Assembly: GCA_949127655.1 (NCBI GenBank) | Contig: CASBQB010000101.1 | Span: 1-43,903, forward strand | Length of the DNA stretch: 43,903 bases | Direction of reading: 5' to 3' | From: Chroococcales cyanobacterium PMM_0086 | GTDB lineage: Bacteria; Cyanobacteriota; Cyanobacteriia; Cyanobacteriales; Microcystaceae | Shown: one piece after another, positions 16,669-25,214 of the stretch | Layout of the letters: every line of letters begins with the position of its first letter | Position numbering within the stretch: the first letter of the stretch is position 1 | Program-made: the position numbers and the translations under genes | Notes under the pieces: model-generated | What the model was told of the DNA's origin: nothing | Database searches by the model: none | What the model saw: only the letters and a program-made list of their open reading frames with translations

Positions 16669-18042
16669 ATGATTACAAAAACAACTCAAGCCTTACCAAC
16701 TGCTTCTGCTTCTATATGGGAAAAACTTAACTGGACATGGGCCCACAGTTTCATGTTGACGCAATTCACCCTGCAATTATTATTGTTGTTCCCTCAAATT
16801 GGTGCTTTCCGACTAGTCATGCGGATTGCTTCCTTTGGTCTGGGTTTATTTTTACTAGTCAAGTTGCGTTCAAAAGGTAATCCACATCCATCTACTGTGC
16901 CAGCAATAATAGTAATGGTAATACTCGTTTTAGAGTTATGCCTACATCCATACAATAACTCGATACTAGCAGGCATAGCCCAAATAGCTATTTATCTAGC
17001 TATTCTGAGTCCGATTTTTTGGGTGAGAGGTTTAAAAATAACCCCAGTTGGTTTTGAAAGTTTAATGTTTCTGATGTGGGGCTTTCACACCCTAAGTGCT
17101 ATCTTTGGGGTTTTACAAGTTTACTATCCTGGCAAATTCCAGCCAGCTTTATCAACAGTTATTCAAAATAGTAAATTTGGCCTTGATGCCCTGTCGATCA
17201 CTCTAGCTAATGGGGTAGTGGTGCCAAGACCAATGGGTTTGACTGATACCCCAGGAGGAGCAGCAACTGCCGGTTTTTATGCTATTTTGTTTGGTGTTTT
17301 AATAGCACTCAGACATAAAAACCCAATATTAAAGATTGTCTGCATGGGTAGCGCTGCGATAGGTCTTTTGTGCATATATCTATCTCAAATTCGTTCTATT
17401 TTAGTAATACTTGTTATTGCTATGTTATTCTTAGCAGTAATCTTGATCAGAAAGAATCAAATCGCTCGTTTAACTGCGCTGGTCTCAGGCGTGACAGCTT
17501 TGTTTTTTGGAACATTTTTATGGGCGATTGCCATTGGGGGAACTTCAACATTAAAACGGATAAATAGCTTATTTGAGGGTTCGGCTGGTGAAGTTTACCA
17601 TAAAAACAGGGGACACTTTTTGCAAGATACTATTGAAAATCTTCTGCCACAATATCCCCTGGGTGCTGGACTAGGACGTTGGGGGATGACAAGTTCCTAT
17701 TTTGGCGATAAGACTGATTTAGTAGTCCAGTCGCTTTGGGCAGAAATTCAGTGGACAGGCTGGCTATATGACGGAGGAATACCACTAATCATAGCCTATG
17801 TAGTGGCAATTTACTGGGCTTGTCAAGTTGCCTGGAAGATTGCCACTGATCGCCAATTGGGAGACTTTGCTCTCTGGGGTGGCTTGATTTTTGCTTATAA
17901 TATTGGTTTTATTTCGATTACTTTCAACTATGCTATATTTATTAGTCAAAGTGGCACGGAATTCTGGTTACTGAATATGGTGTTATTTGTAGCTGCTGGT
18001 AATATAAAAGATGACAAGCTACCGAAAACTGTGAGGCGATGA
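16669..18042 (+). CDS. O-antigen ligase/polymerase-like membrane protein (Wzy/WaaL type)
   Basis: 457 residues with about ten to twelve hydrophobic segments and a large hydrophilic loop near residues 300-350 (GSAGEVYHKNRGHF, then LGAGLGRWGM). This is the architecture of the Wzy_C/O-antigen ligase family. Such proteins polymerise or transfer undecaprenyl-linked oligosaccharide units at the periplasmic face of the plasma membrane. Wzy and WaaL cannot be separated by sequence alone. Linkage to a Wzx-type flippase and a Wzc-type co-polymerase in the same island favours a polymerase. The TGA overlaps the ATG of the next glycosyltransferase by four bases. Confidence 0.8.
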   Translation: MITKTTQALPTASASIWEKLNWTWAHSFMLTQFTLQLLLLFPQIGAFRLVMRIASFGLGLFLLVKLRSKGNPHPSTVPAIIVMVILVLELCLHPYNNSILAGIAQIAIYLAILSPIFWVRGLKITPVGFESLMFLMWGFHTLSAIFGVLQVYYPGKFQPALSTVIQNSKFGLDALSITLANGVVVPRPMGLTDTPGGAATAGFYAILFGVLIALRHKNPILKIVCMGSAAIGLLCIYLSQIRSILVILVIAMLFLAVILIRKNQIARLTALVSGVTALFFGTFLWAIAIGGTSTLKRINSLFEGSAGEVYHKNRGHFLQDTIENLLPQYPLGAGLGRWGMTSSYFGDKTDLVVQSLWAEIQWTGWLYDGGIPLIIAYVVAIYWACQVAWKIATDRQLGDFALWGGLIFAYNIGFISITFNYAIFISQSGTEFWLLNMVLFVAAGNIKDDKLPKTVRR

Positions 18043-19169
18043 AATCTTATTTATTAATAACAGGTGATTTTGTCAAGACTGGCGGGATGGACAGGGCAAA
18101 CTTTGCCTTGGCTGACTATCTGGCAAGACAAAGAGACTCATTACATTTAGTAGCCTATCGGGTAGCTAGTGAGTTGTTAGCTTATCCTAATGTGAAATTT
18201 CATCAGGTACCAAAGTTAGCCAATTCTTATCTATTAGGTAGCCCTTTTCTTGACTGGATAGGACAGTCAGTTGCACGCCAACTATCTCCCAAGTGTACTA
18301 GTATTTTGGTAAATGGGGGTAACTGTCAATGGGGAGATGTGAACTGGGTACATTATGTTCATGCAGCTTATCAAAGCGATAGTCAAGTAGGACCACTGCG
18401 TCAGTTCAAAACTTCTTTTTGGCGTTGGCTCTCCTTAAGTGGAGAACTAAAAGCCCTCAAGGCTGCCAAAGTAATTATTGTTAACTCAGACCGCACAAAA
18501 CAAGATCTAATCAAGCACTTGGCAATTCCCCAAGAGAAGCTACACTTAGTCTATTATGGCATCGATCCAGATAGTTTTTATCCAGCTACAGTCCATGAGA
18601 AGCTAGAACTTCGGCAGCAGCTAGGATGGTCAGCAGATAAGCCCATTGTAGTATTTATAGGTGCTTTGGGCGATCGTCGCAAAGGATTTGATACATTATT
18701 TACAGCATGGCTGGAGTTGTCTAACTTACCCAATTGGGATGCTGAATTAGTGGTAATTGGGGTTGGTGCTGAATTGACAAAATGGCAGCTTCGTGCTAAA
18801 AATATTGGGATATCAAGCATTCATTTCCTAGGGTTTCGTTCTGATGTACCCAATTTGCTCAGGGCTGCTGATTGCTTGGTGGCACCTACTCGTTATGAAG
18901 CTTATGGGTTGGGAGTACATGAGGCTCTATGTTGTGGACTACCAGCTATAGTTAGTTCTACTGCTGGAGTGGCAGAGCGCTATCCAGTACAGCTACAGGG
19001 GTTGTTACTTCCTGATCCTGATGATGCTGTTGATCTAGTAGCACGATTACAAAAATGGTGGGAGAATAAACAACACTATAGCGGTTTGGTATCTTCTCTT
19101 TCACAAGAACTAAGAGAAGATACTTGGGATGAGATGGCTAAGAGGATTGTTAACTTAATGGATGGTTAA
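18039..19169 (+). CDS. GT4-family glycosyltransferase
   Basis: 376-residue GT-B enzyme of family GT4, predicted to add a sugar from a nucleotide donor to a lipid-linked intermediate on the cytoplasmic face. The N-terminal acceptor-side loop DFVKTGGMDRANFALADYLA, the linker VIFIGALGDRRKGFDTL-like stretch (VVFIGALGDRRKGFD), and the donor-site motif APTRYEAYGLGVHEALCCG with its E-x7-E spacing are all visible. It is translationally coupled to the Wzy-like gene through ATGA (18039-18042). The sugar specificity cannot be read from sequence. Confidence 0.9.
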   Translation: MKSYLLITGDFVKTGGMDRANFALADYLARQRDSLHLVAYRVASELLAYPNVKFHQVPKLANSYLLGSPFLDWIGQSVARQLSPKCTSILVNGGNCQWGDVNWVHYVHAAYQSDSQVGPLRQFKTSFWRWLSLSGELKALKAAKVIIVNSDRTKQDLIKHLAIPQEKLHLVYYGIDPDSFYPATVHEKLELRQQLGWSADKPIVVFIGALGDRRKGFDTLFTAWLELSNLPNWDAELVVIGVGAELTKWQLRAKNIGISSIHFLGFRSDVPNLLRAADCLVAPTRYEAYGLGVHEALCCGLPAIVSSTAGVAERYPVQLQGLLLPDPDDAVDLVARLQKWWENKQHYSGLVSSLSQELREDTWDEMAKRIVNLMDG

Positions 19170-19179
19170 TATTGTCTAA

Positions 19180-19590
19180 TCATTCTCCAAAAACATCTTC
19201 AACAGTGTAATGACATTCAGGTGGAAAATCTAATTGAGTTTGTTTTGCTGCATCTAATCGGGCTATAAGATACATTTTGTCAATCCATTCCTGGCAAAGA
19301 TACTTTTTGAGACTAGGACTATCTTCTAGGTAGAATTTGATGTTTTGACGCTCTCTTTCTATAGTAATTTGCCAACTTCTTGACCGTTTATTAGGTTGAC
19401 AATCCCATTTTAAAAGATGCTGTAATATTAGGCGAATACTGCTCAAGAGTCGGTCTCGTTCTCGCTGTGACAAGTCGCTCACCTCTTGGACTAGGTTTTC
19501 TAGATCCAGTTCTGCAAAACGCTTCTCTGATAGCATTTTTGCCATTTCTTCTGCCCATTCTGCATAATCCGATTCGTAAAGCTGTGTCAT
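19180..19590 (-). CDS. DUF29 family protein
   Basis: 136-residue protein of the DUF29 family, very common and multi-copy in cyanobacteria. Signature features are the start TQLYESDYAEWAEEMAKMLS, then LDLENLVQEVSDLSQRERD, LLQHLLKWDCQPNKRSRSW, and a C-terminal helix with DAAKQTQLDFP. It is soluble and has no known function. It converges on the preceding glycosyltransferase (10 bases between stops) and sits inside the polysaccharide island without obvious functional relation. DUF29 genes are often found as scattered, apparently mobile copies. Confidence 0.9.
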   Translation of the reverse strand: MTQLYESDYAEWAEEMAKMLSEKRFAELDLENLVQEVSDLSQRERDRLLSSIRLILQHLLKWDCQPNKRSRSWQITIERERQNIKFYLEDSPSLKKYLCQEWIDKMYLIARLDAAKQTQLDFPPECHYTVEDVFGE

Positions 19591-19626
19591 GACTAAGACT
19601 TTTGTTTAATTCTTAAAAAGCACTGT

Positions 19627-20601
19627 TCATCTAAGAACATTTTTAAGTAGTTTAAGCAAGGGGATCGGTAAACTTCTATTAATAACACCATATTTCTTTA
19701 TAGTCTCCCATTTGGGGACATGGTTGAGGTTATTGATAACATATGCCCATAAATCAATTACACTTGAAAAAGATTTTTTATTTAAAGACTCTTCATAAAC
19801 AATTTGAGCAATTTTTGTCCTTAATCTATGAATTTCTTTGATTTCTTCTGGCAAATCACTGTTCAGAGTACTATCTAGAACAGCTTGCATATTGGATAAC
19901 ATTCTAATTGCTTTATGATTATCTTGCTCAGATTTCTTATTATTACCAGAAAAATTCTTCTTGTGAATGCGCCAAATACTTAAAGGTTCCCGAATAAAAA
20001 AGGAATTACCTTGATTAAGAGTGAACAGCAGTAAATACTCATCAATATACATATCAACGGACTGAGGTATATTTAAAGACTTGAGAGTTGATGCTTTTGC
20101 TGAAAAAGTTGAACCGCCACCGAACAAGATCTTCTCTTTATAAAAATAAGACAGTAACTCTTTTCCAGATATGTTTTGATTTAAAATATTCTCTGGTATG
20201 GCTTCAGGTCTTTGCTGATCCTCGCTATGCCAACAAATTGCCGGATGAGCAACATGAACTACTTCTGAATATAACTCAAAAATATTGACAACTTTTTGAA
20301 GTTTATCGGGTAAGAAGTAATCATCTGCATCAAGGTTAAATATGTATTTTCCTAAGGACTGGTCAATTCCTATTTGAGTTGCCTTAGCCTTTCCTTGGTT
20401 GGTTTGATAGGTATATTTAATTTTATCATGATAATTACTGAGAACTTCTCCTGTATTATCGGTTGAGCCATCATCAATTACAATAATTTCTACTTCATCT
20501 TGTGGAAAGTTAGAATTCAACACACTATCAATTGCTTCTTTAATATAACCAGCGTAGTTATAAGTGGGAATAATTATGCTGGCTAATGGATTTTTACTCA
20601 C
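19627..20601 (-). CDS. GT2-family glycosyltransferase
   Basis: 324-residue GT-A enzyme. The N-terminal ASIIIPTYNYAGYIKEAIDS, the nucleotide-binding VIDDGSTD and the DXD-containing NLDADDYF are all in the expected order within the first 100 residues. The C-terminal half is variable and acceptor-specific, and no membrane segment is evident. It follows the methyltransferase at 20611-21270 by nine bases, so both likely share a transcript coming from the right. Expected role: addition of one sugar to the polysaccharide repeat unit. Confidence 0.9.
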   Translation of the reverse strand: MSKNPLASIIIPTYNYAGYIKEAIDSVLNSNFPQDEVEIIVIDDGSTDNTGEVLSNYHDKIKYTYQTNQGKAKATQIGIDQSLGKYIFNLDADDYFLPDKLQKVVNIFELYSEVVHVAHPAICWHSEDQQRPEAIPENILNQNISGKELLSYFYKEKILFGGGSTFSAKASTLKSLNIPQSVDMYIDEYLLLFTLNQGNSFFIREPLSIWRIHKKNFSGNNKKSEQDNHKAIRMLSNMQAVLDSTLNSDLPEEIKEIHRLRTKIAQIVYEESLNKKSFSSVIDLWAYVINNLNHVPKWETIKKYGVINRSLPIPLLKLLKNVLR

Positions 20602-20610
20602 TGTTTTTCT

Positions 20611-21270
20611 CTATAAAGATTTGGCTATAATAATGAACTGTATACCAAACAAACCAGGAAAGATCCTTGAGGCTAATTTATCTAAATATGAACATAAAGG
20701 AGTGAACAATTTAACTTTTCTAATAATGGGTAAGGGAAAATTGCCATCTGCATAATTATAAATTATTTGAAAACCAGAACTTTTAACTAAATCAAGTGCT
20801 TCCTCCCAATCAAAAAAACGAAAATGGGTTTTATCCATTAGCCCCCCATCAGTGTATTTAAAGTTCCCTTTAATAAATTCCCATCTTTGTTGTTTAAAAT
20901 ATAGAATATTGGGTAAAGCTATCACTAGTATCCCGTCGTTTGTCAAATTGTCATGTAATTTTCTCAGTAATACTTGGGGATTATAGAGATGTTCTAGAAT
21001 ATGGCTACAAATAATACAATCAAACTTACCCAAAGATGCAGGATCAAAATCATTAATATCCGCAACTAATACTTGATCTATCACTTGGCTTGCTAAGTTT
21101 GCTTCGGTCTGTGAATAAGTAACACCAACAACCTCACACTTTATGATTTGTTTAATTGTTTTACCTAAGGATGCTGTACCACATCCTATGTCCAGAACGC
21201 GTTTAGCATTTTGGGGGACTTGCTGAAAAACAGGCTGATTAATAGCTTCGTAAATCATTTTATCGTTCAT
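20611..21270 (-). CDS. Class I SAM-dependent methyltransferase
   Basis: 219 residues of the Methyltransf_11/23 type. Motif I is VLDIGCGTASLGKTI near residue 26, the acidic second-strand region follows, then CIICSHILEHLYNPQVLL (motif IV-like). The C-terminus has hydrophobic stretches. In a polysaccharide island it probably methylates a sugar or a lipid-linked glycan. The start at 21270 lies inside the end of the upstream truncated glycosyltransferase gene (11-base overlap). Confidence 0.85.
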   Translation of the reverse strand: MNDKMIYEAINQPVFQQVPQNAKRVLDIGCGTASLGKTIKQIIKCEVVGVTYSQTEANLASQVIDQVLVADINDFDPASLGKFDCIICSHILEHLYNPQVLLRKLHDNLTNDGILVIALPNILYFKQQRWEFIKGNFKYTDGGLMDKTHFRFFDWEEALDLVKSSGFQIIYNYADGNFPLPIIRKVKLFTPLCSYLDKLASRIFPGLFGIQFIIIAKSL

Positions 21271-21901
21271 TGTTTAAGGAGGAATTGAGAAACTCTTTAG
21301 CCCGATAAAGTGTAGAGTTATTTCTGATCCATTTATATGTCATATTTTGCAGATGTAAATACTTTTCTTCGTTTATAGAACTTATTTTATACTTTAGATC
21401 GTCAAGGCTTTTATATATAATGCAGTTTGCTTCACTGAGTCCGTGAGGAGCGCAGGTGACTGGCTTTAGATTTAAATCCTTAAAACATAGCACACAACCA
21501 TTCGCCGCCAATTCATAATGACGAAGACAGTCCCAGCCTCCTCTTTTCGTAGTAATACCGAAGCGAGATTGCTTGAGATCATTATAGTATTCAATTTCAG
21601 ATGAAAATTGGTAACTATTCGGCTTAATATTCAAGCTGGTTGCTATTTCTTGATCGACAATATGGAGAGGAAAATCTTTGGTTCTTTCAGTTCTATAATT
21701 TTCATTAATTTTTTCTTCAGGAATTGAAAAGCTGATTGGCATTACATTTTTTTGTATAGGTATCCACTGATGGAATTTATCCGGTAATAATTTATCTAAT
21801 CTGTAAGAATAACCTCCACCTAGAAGTTCTCTTTTGAAATACTTAAATTTTAAAGTAGGAGTTAATAATGACCAAGGATAATGCTTCAATTTCGATAACA
21901 T
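21260..21901 (-). CDS. 5'-truncated glycosyltransferase-like protein (possible pseudogene)
   Basis: From the first ATG this gives 213 residues. The C-terminal half (SRFGITTKRGGWDCLRHYEL, then AANGCVLCFKDL, CAPHGL and NCIIYKSLDDL) has the pattern of a GT-B-fold donor domain of the CgeB-like type. Such proteins normally have a complete N-terminal domain of 150 residues or more, missing here. The reading frame stays open upstream of the ATG to 22006 with protein-like sequence (SVAPKKIAILDGAEFSSLF) and no ATG, GTG or TTG start that I could find. The 5' part therefore seems deleted, making this a probable remnant or a domain-only protein. Confidence 0.6.
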   Translation of the reverse strand: MLSKLKHYPWSLLTPTLKFKYFKRELLGGGYSYRLDKLLPDKFHQWIPIQKNVMPISFSIPEEKINENYRTERTKDFPLHIVDQEIATSLNIKPNSYQFSSEIEYYNDLKQSRFGITTKRGGWDCLRHYELAANGCVLCFKDLNLKPVTCAPHGLSEANCIIYKSLDDLKYKISSINEEKYLHLQNMTYKWIRNNSTLYRAKEFLNSSLNNER

Positions 21902-22022
21902 ATTGTCAAAGGGGAATAAACTGCTAAATTCTGCACCATCAAGAATGGCGATTTTCTTAGGGGCAACACTTGATGCGCTGGAAAACAGGTTTATTGATAA
22001 ACATAGTTAGTACTTATTCGTA

Positions 22023-23018
22023 TTACCACCACTTGAAAATATTATAAACTTTAAAAATATTATAAACTTTAGTCAAACAAAACACAATCAATTGAAGAAA
22101 CTTAGGCGGTGGAGAAATCTTAGAGTTAGGAACGTTTTCAATTTTATTTGATATGGCAAAAGAACGACAAGATTCCCAGTCAAAGCTCCAAATATCCTCC
22201 AACCAAAAACGATTATATCCATATTTATCGAAGTAGCGGAGTACTTCAAAATCATACCAGTAATATTTCTGATGCAATGTAGTTGACATATCAATTCCAA
22301 GTTCCTCCCATCCGAAGAACCAATTATTAGGAGATGCTTCTAATCGTCCATGCGTTATCCAATCGCTTTGAGGAGTGTAACGTGATCTTCTAGACAACAA
22401 CGAACTGGTTTTCAAAGTATTTTCTACAACAGTATAGAATCTCAGTTTAGAAATCTGTCCAGACATTCTTGTTAGTCCATAGTGGAGTATTTTAACATCA
22501 TTAATATGCAAAATTGGAGCATAGTCTGGCCTAGGGATTCTGATGCTATGAATTTTCTTTACTTTATGCTCTGCTCCATCATCTACATAACCAATAGGCC
22601 AAGGAACATTGTATCTTATGCAATGATTAGTAGTTAAATATAAATCTGGTTTCTCAAAACACAAAACCGTTCCTGGATTTGCCTTAAGCATTGTTTGCCA
22701 GCCTAGAGTATGCATAGCATTAGCAGCTAAAATCTCGTCAGCATCTAAAGCTAAAAGTATTTTATGTTCTGGAATCAAATCTCTTGCCTTTTGAATTAGT
22801 AAGATTTGTCGTTCCGCTTCATCATATTGGTTCGATGTGTTTTGAATAAGAATAACCTTTGGATAAAGCTTACAGATATTAACACTTTCATCTGTTGAGT
22901 TTTGATCGGCAACGATAATGAAGTCGGCGAATTGGCTAGTGACAGCTAAAAACTTGTCTAAAATCCATGCTTCATTCTTAACAGGTGTTATTACAACTAT
23001 TTTGGGTACTTGGTTCAT
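22023..23018 (-). CDS. GT2-family glycosyltransferase
   Basis: 331 residues, GT-A fold. The start PKIVVITPVKNEAWILDKF, the VADQNSTDES segment and the DXD-containing ALDADEILA define the donor site. The remainder contains aromatic-rich acceptor regions (PNNWFFGWEELGID). The C-terminus ends in a duplicated hexapeptide KVYNIF caused by an 18-bp tandem duplication. The upstream gap to the methyltransferase at 23082 is 63 bases. The DADE-type motif with PVKNE is common in glycan-modifying GT2 proteins of cyanobacteria. Confidence 0.88.
   Translation of the reverse strand: MNQVPKIVVITPVKNEAWILDKFLAVTSQFADFIIVADQNSTDESVNICKLYPKVILIQNTSNQYDEAERQILLIQKARDLIPEHKILLALDADEILAANAMHTLGWQTMLKANPGTVLCFEKPDLYLTTNHCIRYNVPWPIGYVDDGAEHKVKKIHSIRIPRPDYAPILHINDVKILHYGLTRMSGQISKLRFYTVVENTLKTSSLLSRRSRYTPQSDWITHGRLEASPNNWFFGWEELGIDMSTTLHQKYYWYDFEVLRYFDKYGYNRFWLEDIWSFDWESCRSFAISNKIENVPNSKISPPPKFLQLIVFCLTKVYNIFKVYNIFKWW
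22036..22071 (-). repeat. 18-bp perfect tandem duplication at a glycosyltransferase 3' end
   Basis: Two identical copies of AAAATATTATAAACTTTA (plus strand) at 22036-22053 and 22054-22071. In the coding frame it duplicates KVYNIF just before the terminal KWW. The exact identity suggests a recent replication slippage. Confidence 0.95.
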
Positions 23019-23081
23019 TATATTCAGCTCTCTTCTAAAAAATTAAACCTTTTGAAGTAGTCCTCTTACTAAATTATCACC

Positions 23082-23981
23082 TCACAACTCTGACTTACGG
23101 ATGGACATAAAAGCATGTTCTGCAAATTCTCCTTCAACTCCACATGGATAATCTACCGAATAACCCTCTTTTACTCCCCATTGATGAAGTTCATTTTTTG
23201 AAGCAATATAAATTCCGTCAACATCAGCACCCATTACTGATGGAAAAGAAAGACATATTGGACTTAGATTAACAGGAAAAAGACCATAACGAGCAACAGC
23301 GTTTTTGAGAGCATTTCGCAGACGTACTCGACTATCATAAATACTGACTACTGCATCTATTAGTTTTCCCTTGCGGAGTTTTTGCGATGCAGTTCCACTA
23401 GTAGATAATCCTAAAAGTTGAGAAGCAAAACGACCCGATTGTACAAAATCTGGAAATATCAAAATTAAAGATCCTTTTGGTTTTATGACACGCATCATTT
23501 CTTGTAAAGCTTTTTCTGGATATACCAAATGTTCTATTACATAGAAAGAAAAACAAACATCAAACGAACCATCCGGAAACGGTATTTCATAAGCAGTAGC
23601 ATAGTTCCAATTAGCTTCGGGATGATATTTCTGATTTTCCTCAATAATATAATTTGCCACTTCGATGCCACTATAGCCACCCTTGTAGCCATAGTTGCGA
23701 AGTTGTCGATATAATCTACCATTAGCACAACCTATTTCTAATACAGTTTCCGGTTGTAAATCACTGATGTACTTTAAAAAACGACAAGTCAGTGAATTTT
23801 CAGGAGGCATAGTTTCCTCAATAGAATTCAACATTTCTTGATATAGTTTGCGCTCATTGTCTTGTCCATAAAACAGAGCCATTTGTTGATTTAAGTTTTC
23901 TAGAACCTCTTGATCTCCAGTAACACTTGACATCCAGTGAAATTGGCGATTACATTTATATTTATCTGATAGATTTACCAT
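23082..23981 (-). CDS. Class I SAM-dependent methyltransferase
   Basis: 299 residues with the Methyltransf_11 core: VLEIGCANGRLYRQL near residue 95, the post-I acidic region GYSGIEVANYIIEEN, FDVCFSFYVIEHLVYPEKAL, and KPKGSLILIFPDF. The N-terminal 90 residues (RQFHWMSSVTGDQEVLENLN) are an extension without a recognised domain. Its place among glycosyltransferases suggests modification of a polysaccharide sugar or a lipid carrier intermediate. The substrate is unknown. Confidence 0.87.
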   Translation of the reverse strand: MVNLSDKYKCNRQFHWMSSVTGDQEVLENLNQQMALFYGQDNERKLYQEMLNSIEETMPPENSLTCRFLKYISDLQPETVLEIGCANGRLYRQLRNYGYKGGYSGIEVANYIIEENQKYHPEANWNYATAYEIPFPDGSFDVCFSFYVIEHLVYPEKALQEMMRVIKPKGSLILIFPDFVQSGRFASQLLGLSTSGTASQKLRKGKLIDAVVSIYDSRVRLRNALKNAVARYGLFPVNLSPICLSFPSVMGADVDGIYIASKNELHQWGVKEGYSVDYPCGVEGEFAEHAFMSIRKSEL

Positions 23982-24004
23982 GCTATTTATCTTCTCCTGT
24001 TAAC

Positions 24005-25192
24005 CTATTCAACTTTAGCAATAACTTGTCGTTTTTTCCAGTGTTCTAAATAAATTTCACTTGTGATTTTAGCAATTTGCTGCCAACAGAATTGTTGTGA
24101 TTGTTGCTTGGCCCAAATACGGGCTACAGATAACCTTGAATGATCATTAAGTAGAGCAACAACTTTTTCTGCCATTTCAGCAGTATCACCTGGAGTAACT
24201 AGATACTCTTCTGGCAGAATCATTGGTGAACCTGGTGCATCATAAGCAATTACTGGAATTGATGCAGCTAGCATCTCCAATAAACCTATTGCAAAGCCTT
24301 CAATATAGGAGGGAAATATTCCCACTGAGCAATCACTTAGCAGATTTGGTAGATTATTCGGTTCAAAACTAGGAATTACTTCAATTTTATTTCTAACTTC
24401 AGGATGAAAACACTGTAAAACTTCGCTCTCAGATTGGTGTAGTTTTTTTGTTCCCATTAAACGAAAGGTAACATTGGGAACCTGTTGCCAAATCTTTCTA
24501 ACTATTCTAGGAAAGTCCCTGGCTCCTTTTCGATTATCAAAAGTTCCGACAAAAGCTACTTTTGGTTCTAAAGGTAAATCAGTTGAAACTTGATCAAATA
24601 AAGGACGACGAGATCTACTAATACCAAAAGTAATAACAGCTATCTTTTCAGGGGGAATACCTCTTCTGACTAATTCTGTTTTATCTTGATCACTAGTCAC
24701 ATTAATTAGATCAGCTTCTAAAAATGTCCGATGAGCAATCTGTATTCTTTTTTCTGATTCAATCTCTTCAAGTCTAGTAATTTGCAGAAATTGTTTCAAG
24801 ATAAATTTGAGTTGAGACTTCCAATTTTGTTTTGGTTGTGCTAATTTTTTCACCAACTCTGGCTTAAAGTGATAACTAAGTAGTACAGAACGAGCAACCA
24901 TTAATGTTTGAGAAGAAAACTCCTCTCTTGGATAAGGTAAACAACTTTGGTCGTAATCAATCACATCGTAATTTAGAGCATTTTTTTTCAAGTAATCTCT
25001 GAGACTTTCTGAATAAAGCTGTTGGAATTCTTTAGCCTTCAAATTGTACCAACTATCTCCTAATAGGTCAGAAGGAGTAATAAATGTAATCTCCCACCCT
25101 AAGTATTCTAGTTCTTCAGAAAGCTCAACCAATACTTTTGTGGCACCTAAAGTCAAACTCTTGGGAATAGGACTGAAAAAAAGTAGTTTCAT
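24005..25192 (-). CDS. GT4-family glycosyltransferase
   Basis: 395-residue GT-B enzyme. The N-terminal FFSPIPKSLTLGATKVLVEL corresponds to the glycine-containing acceptor-side loop. The middle VAFVGTFDNRKGARDFPRIV marks the start of the donor domain, and FPSYIEGFAIGLLEMLAASI carries the E-x7-E donor-binding motif. The C-terminal tail is rich in Gln and basic residues. It is 22 bases downstream of the GT4 gene at 25215-26381, and the two are probably co-transcribed. Confidence 0.9.
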   Translation of the reverse strand: MKLLFFSPIPKSLTLGATKVLVELSEELEYLGWEITFITPSDLLGDSWYNLKAKEFQQLYSESLRDYLKKNALNYDVIDYDQSCLPYPREEFSSQTLMVARSVLLSYHFKPELVKKLAQPKQNWKSQLKFILKQFLQITRLEEIESEKRIQIAHRTFLEADLINVTSDQDKTELVRRGIPPEKIAVITFGISRSRRPLFDQVSTDLPLEPKVAFVGTFDNRKGARDFPRIVRKIWQQVPNVTFRLMGTKKLHQSESEVLQCFHPEVRNKIEVIPSFEPNNLPNLLSDCSVGIFPSYIEGFAIGLLEMLAASIPVIAYDAPGSPMILPEEYLVTPGDTAEMAEKVVALLNDHSRLSVARIWAKQQSQQFCWQQIAKITSEIYLEHWKKRQVIAKVE

Positions 25193-25214
25193 TAAATTTC
25201 CTCTAACAATTTTT

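Noticed and set aside
22036-22071. Possible insertion-sequence target-site duplication
   Set aside because: The two 18-bp units are adjacent with nothing between them, and no transposase is present; slippage is simpler.
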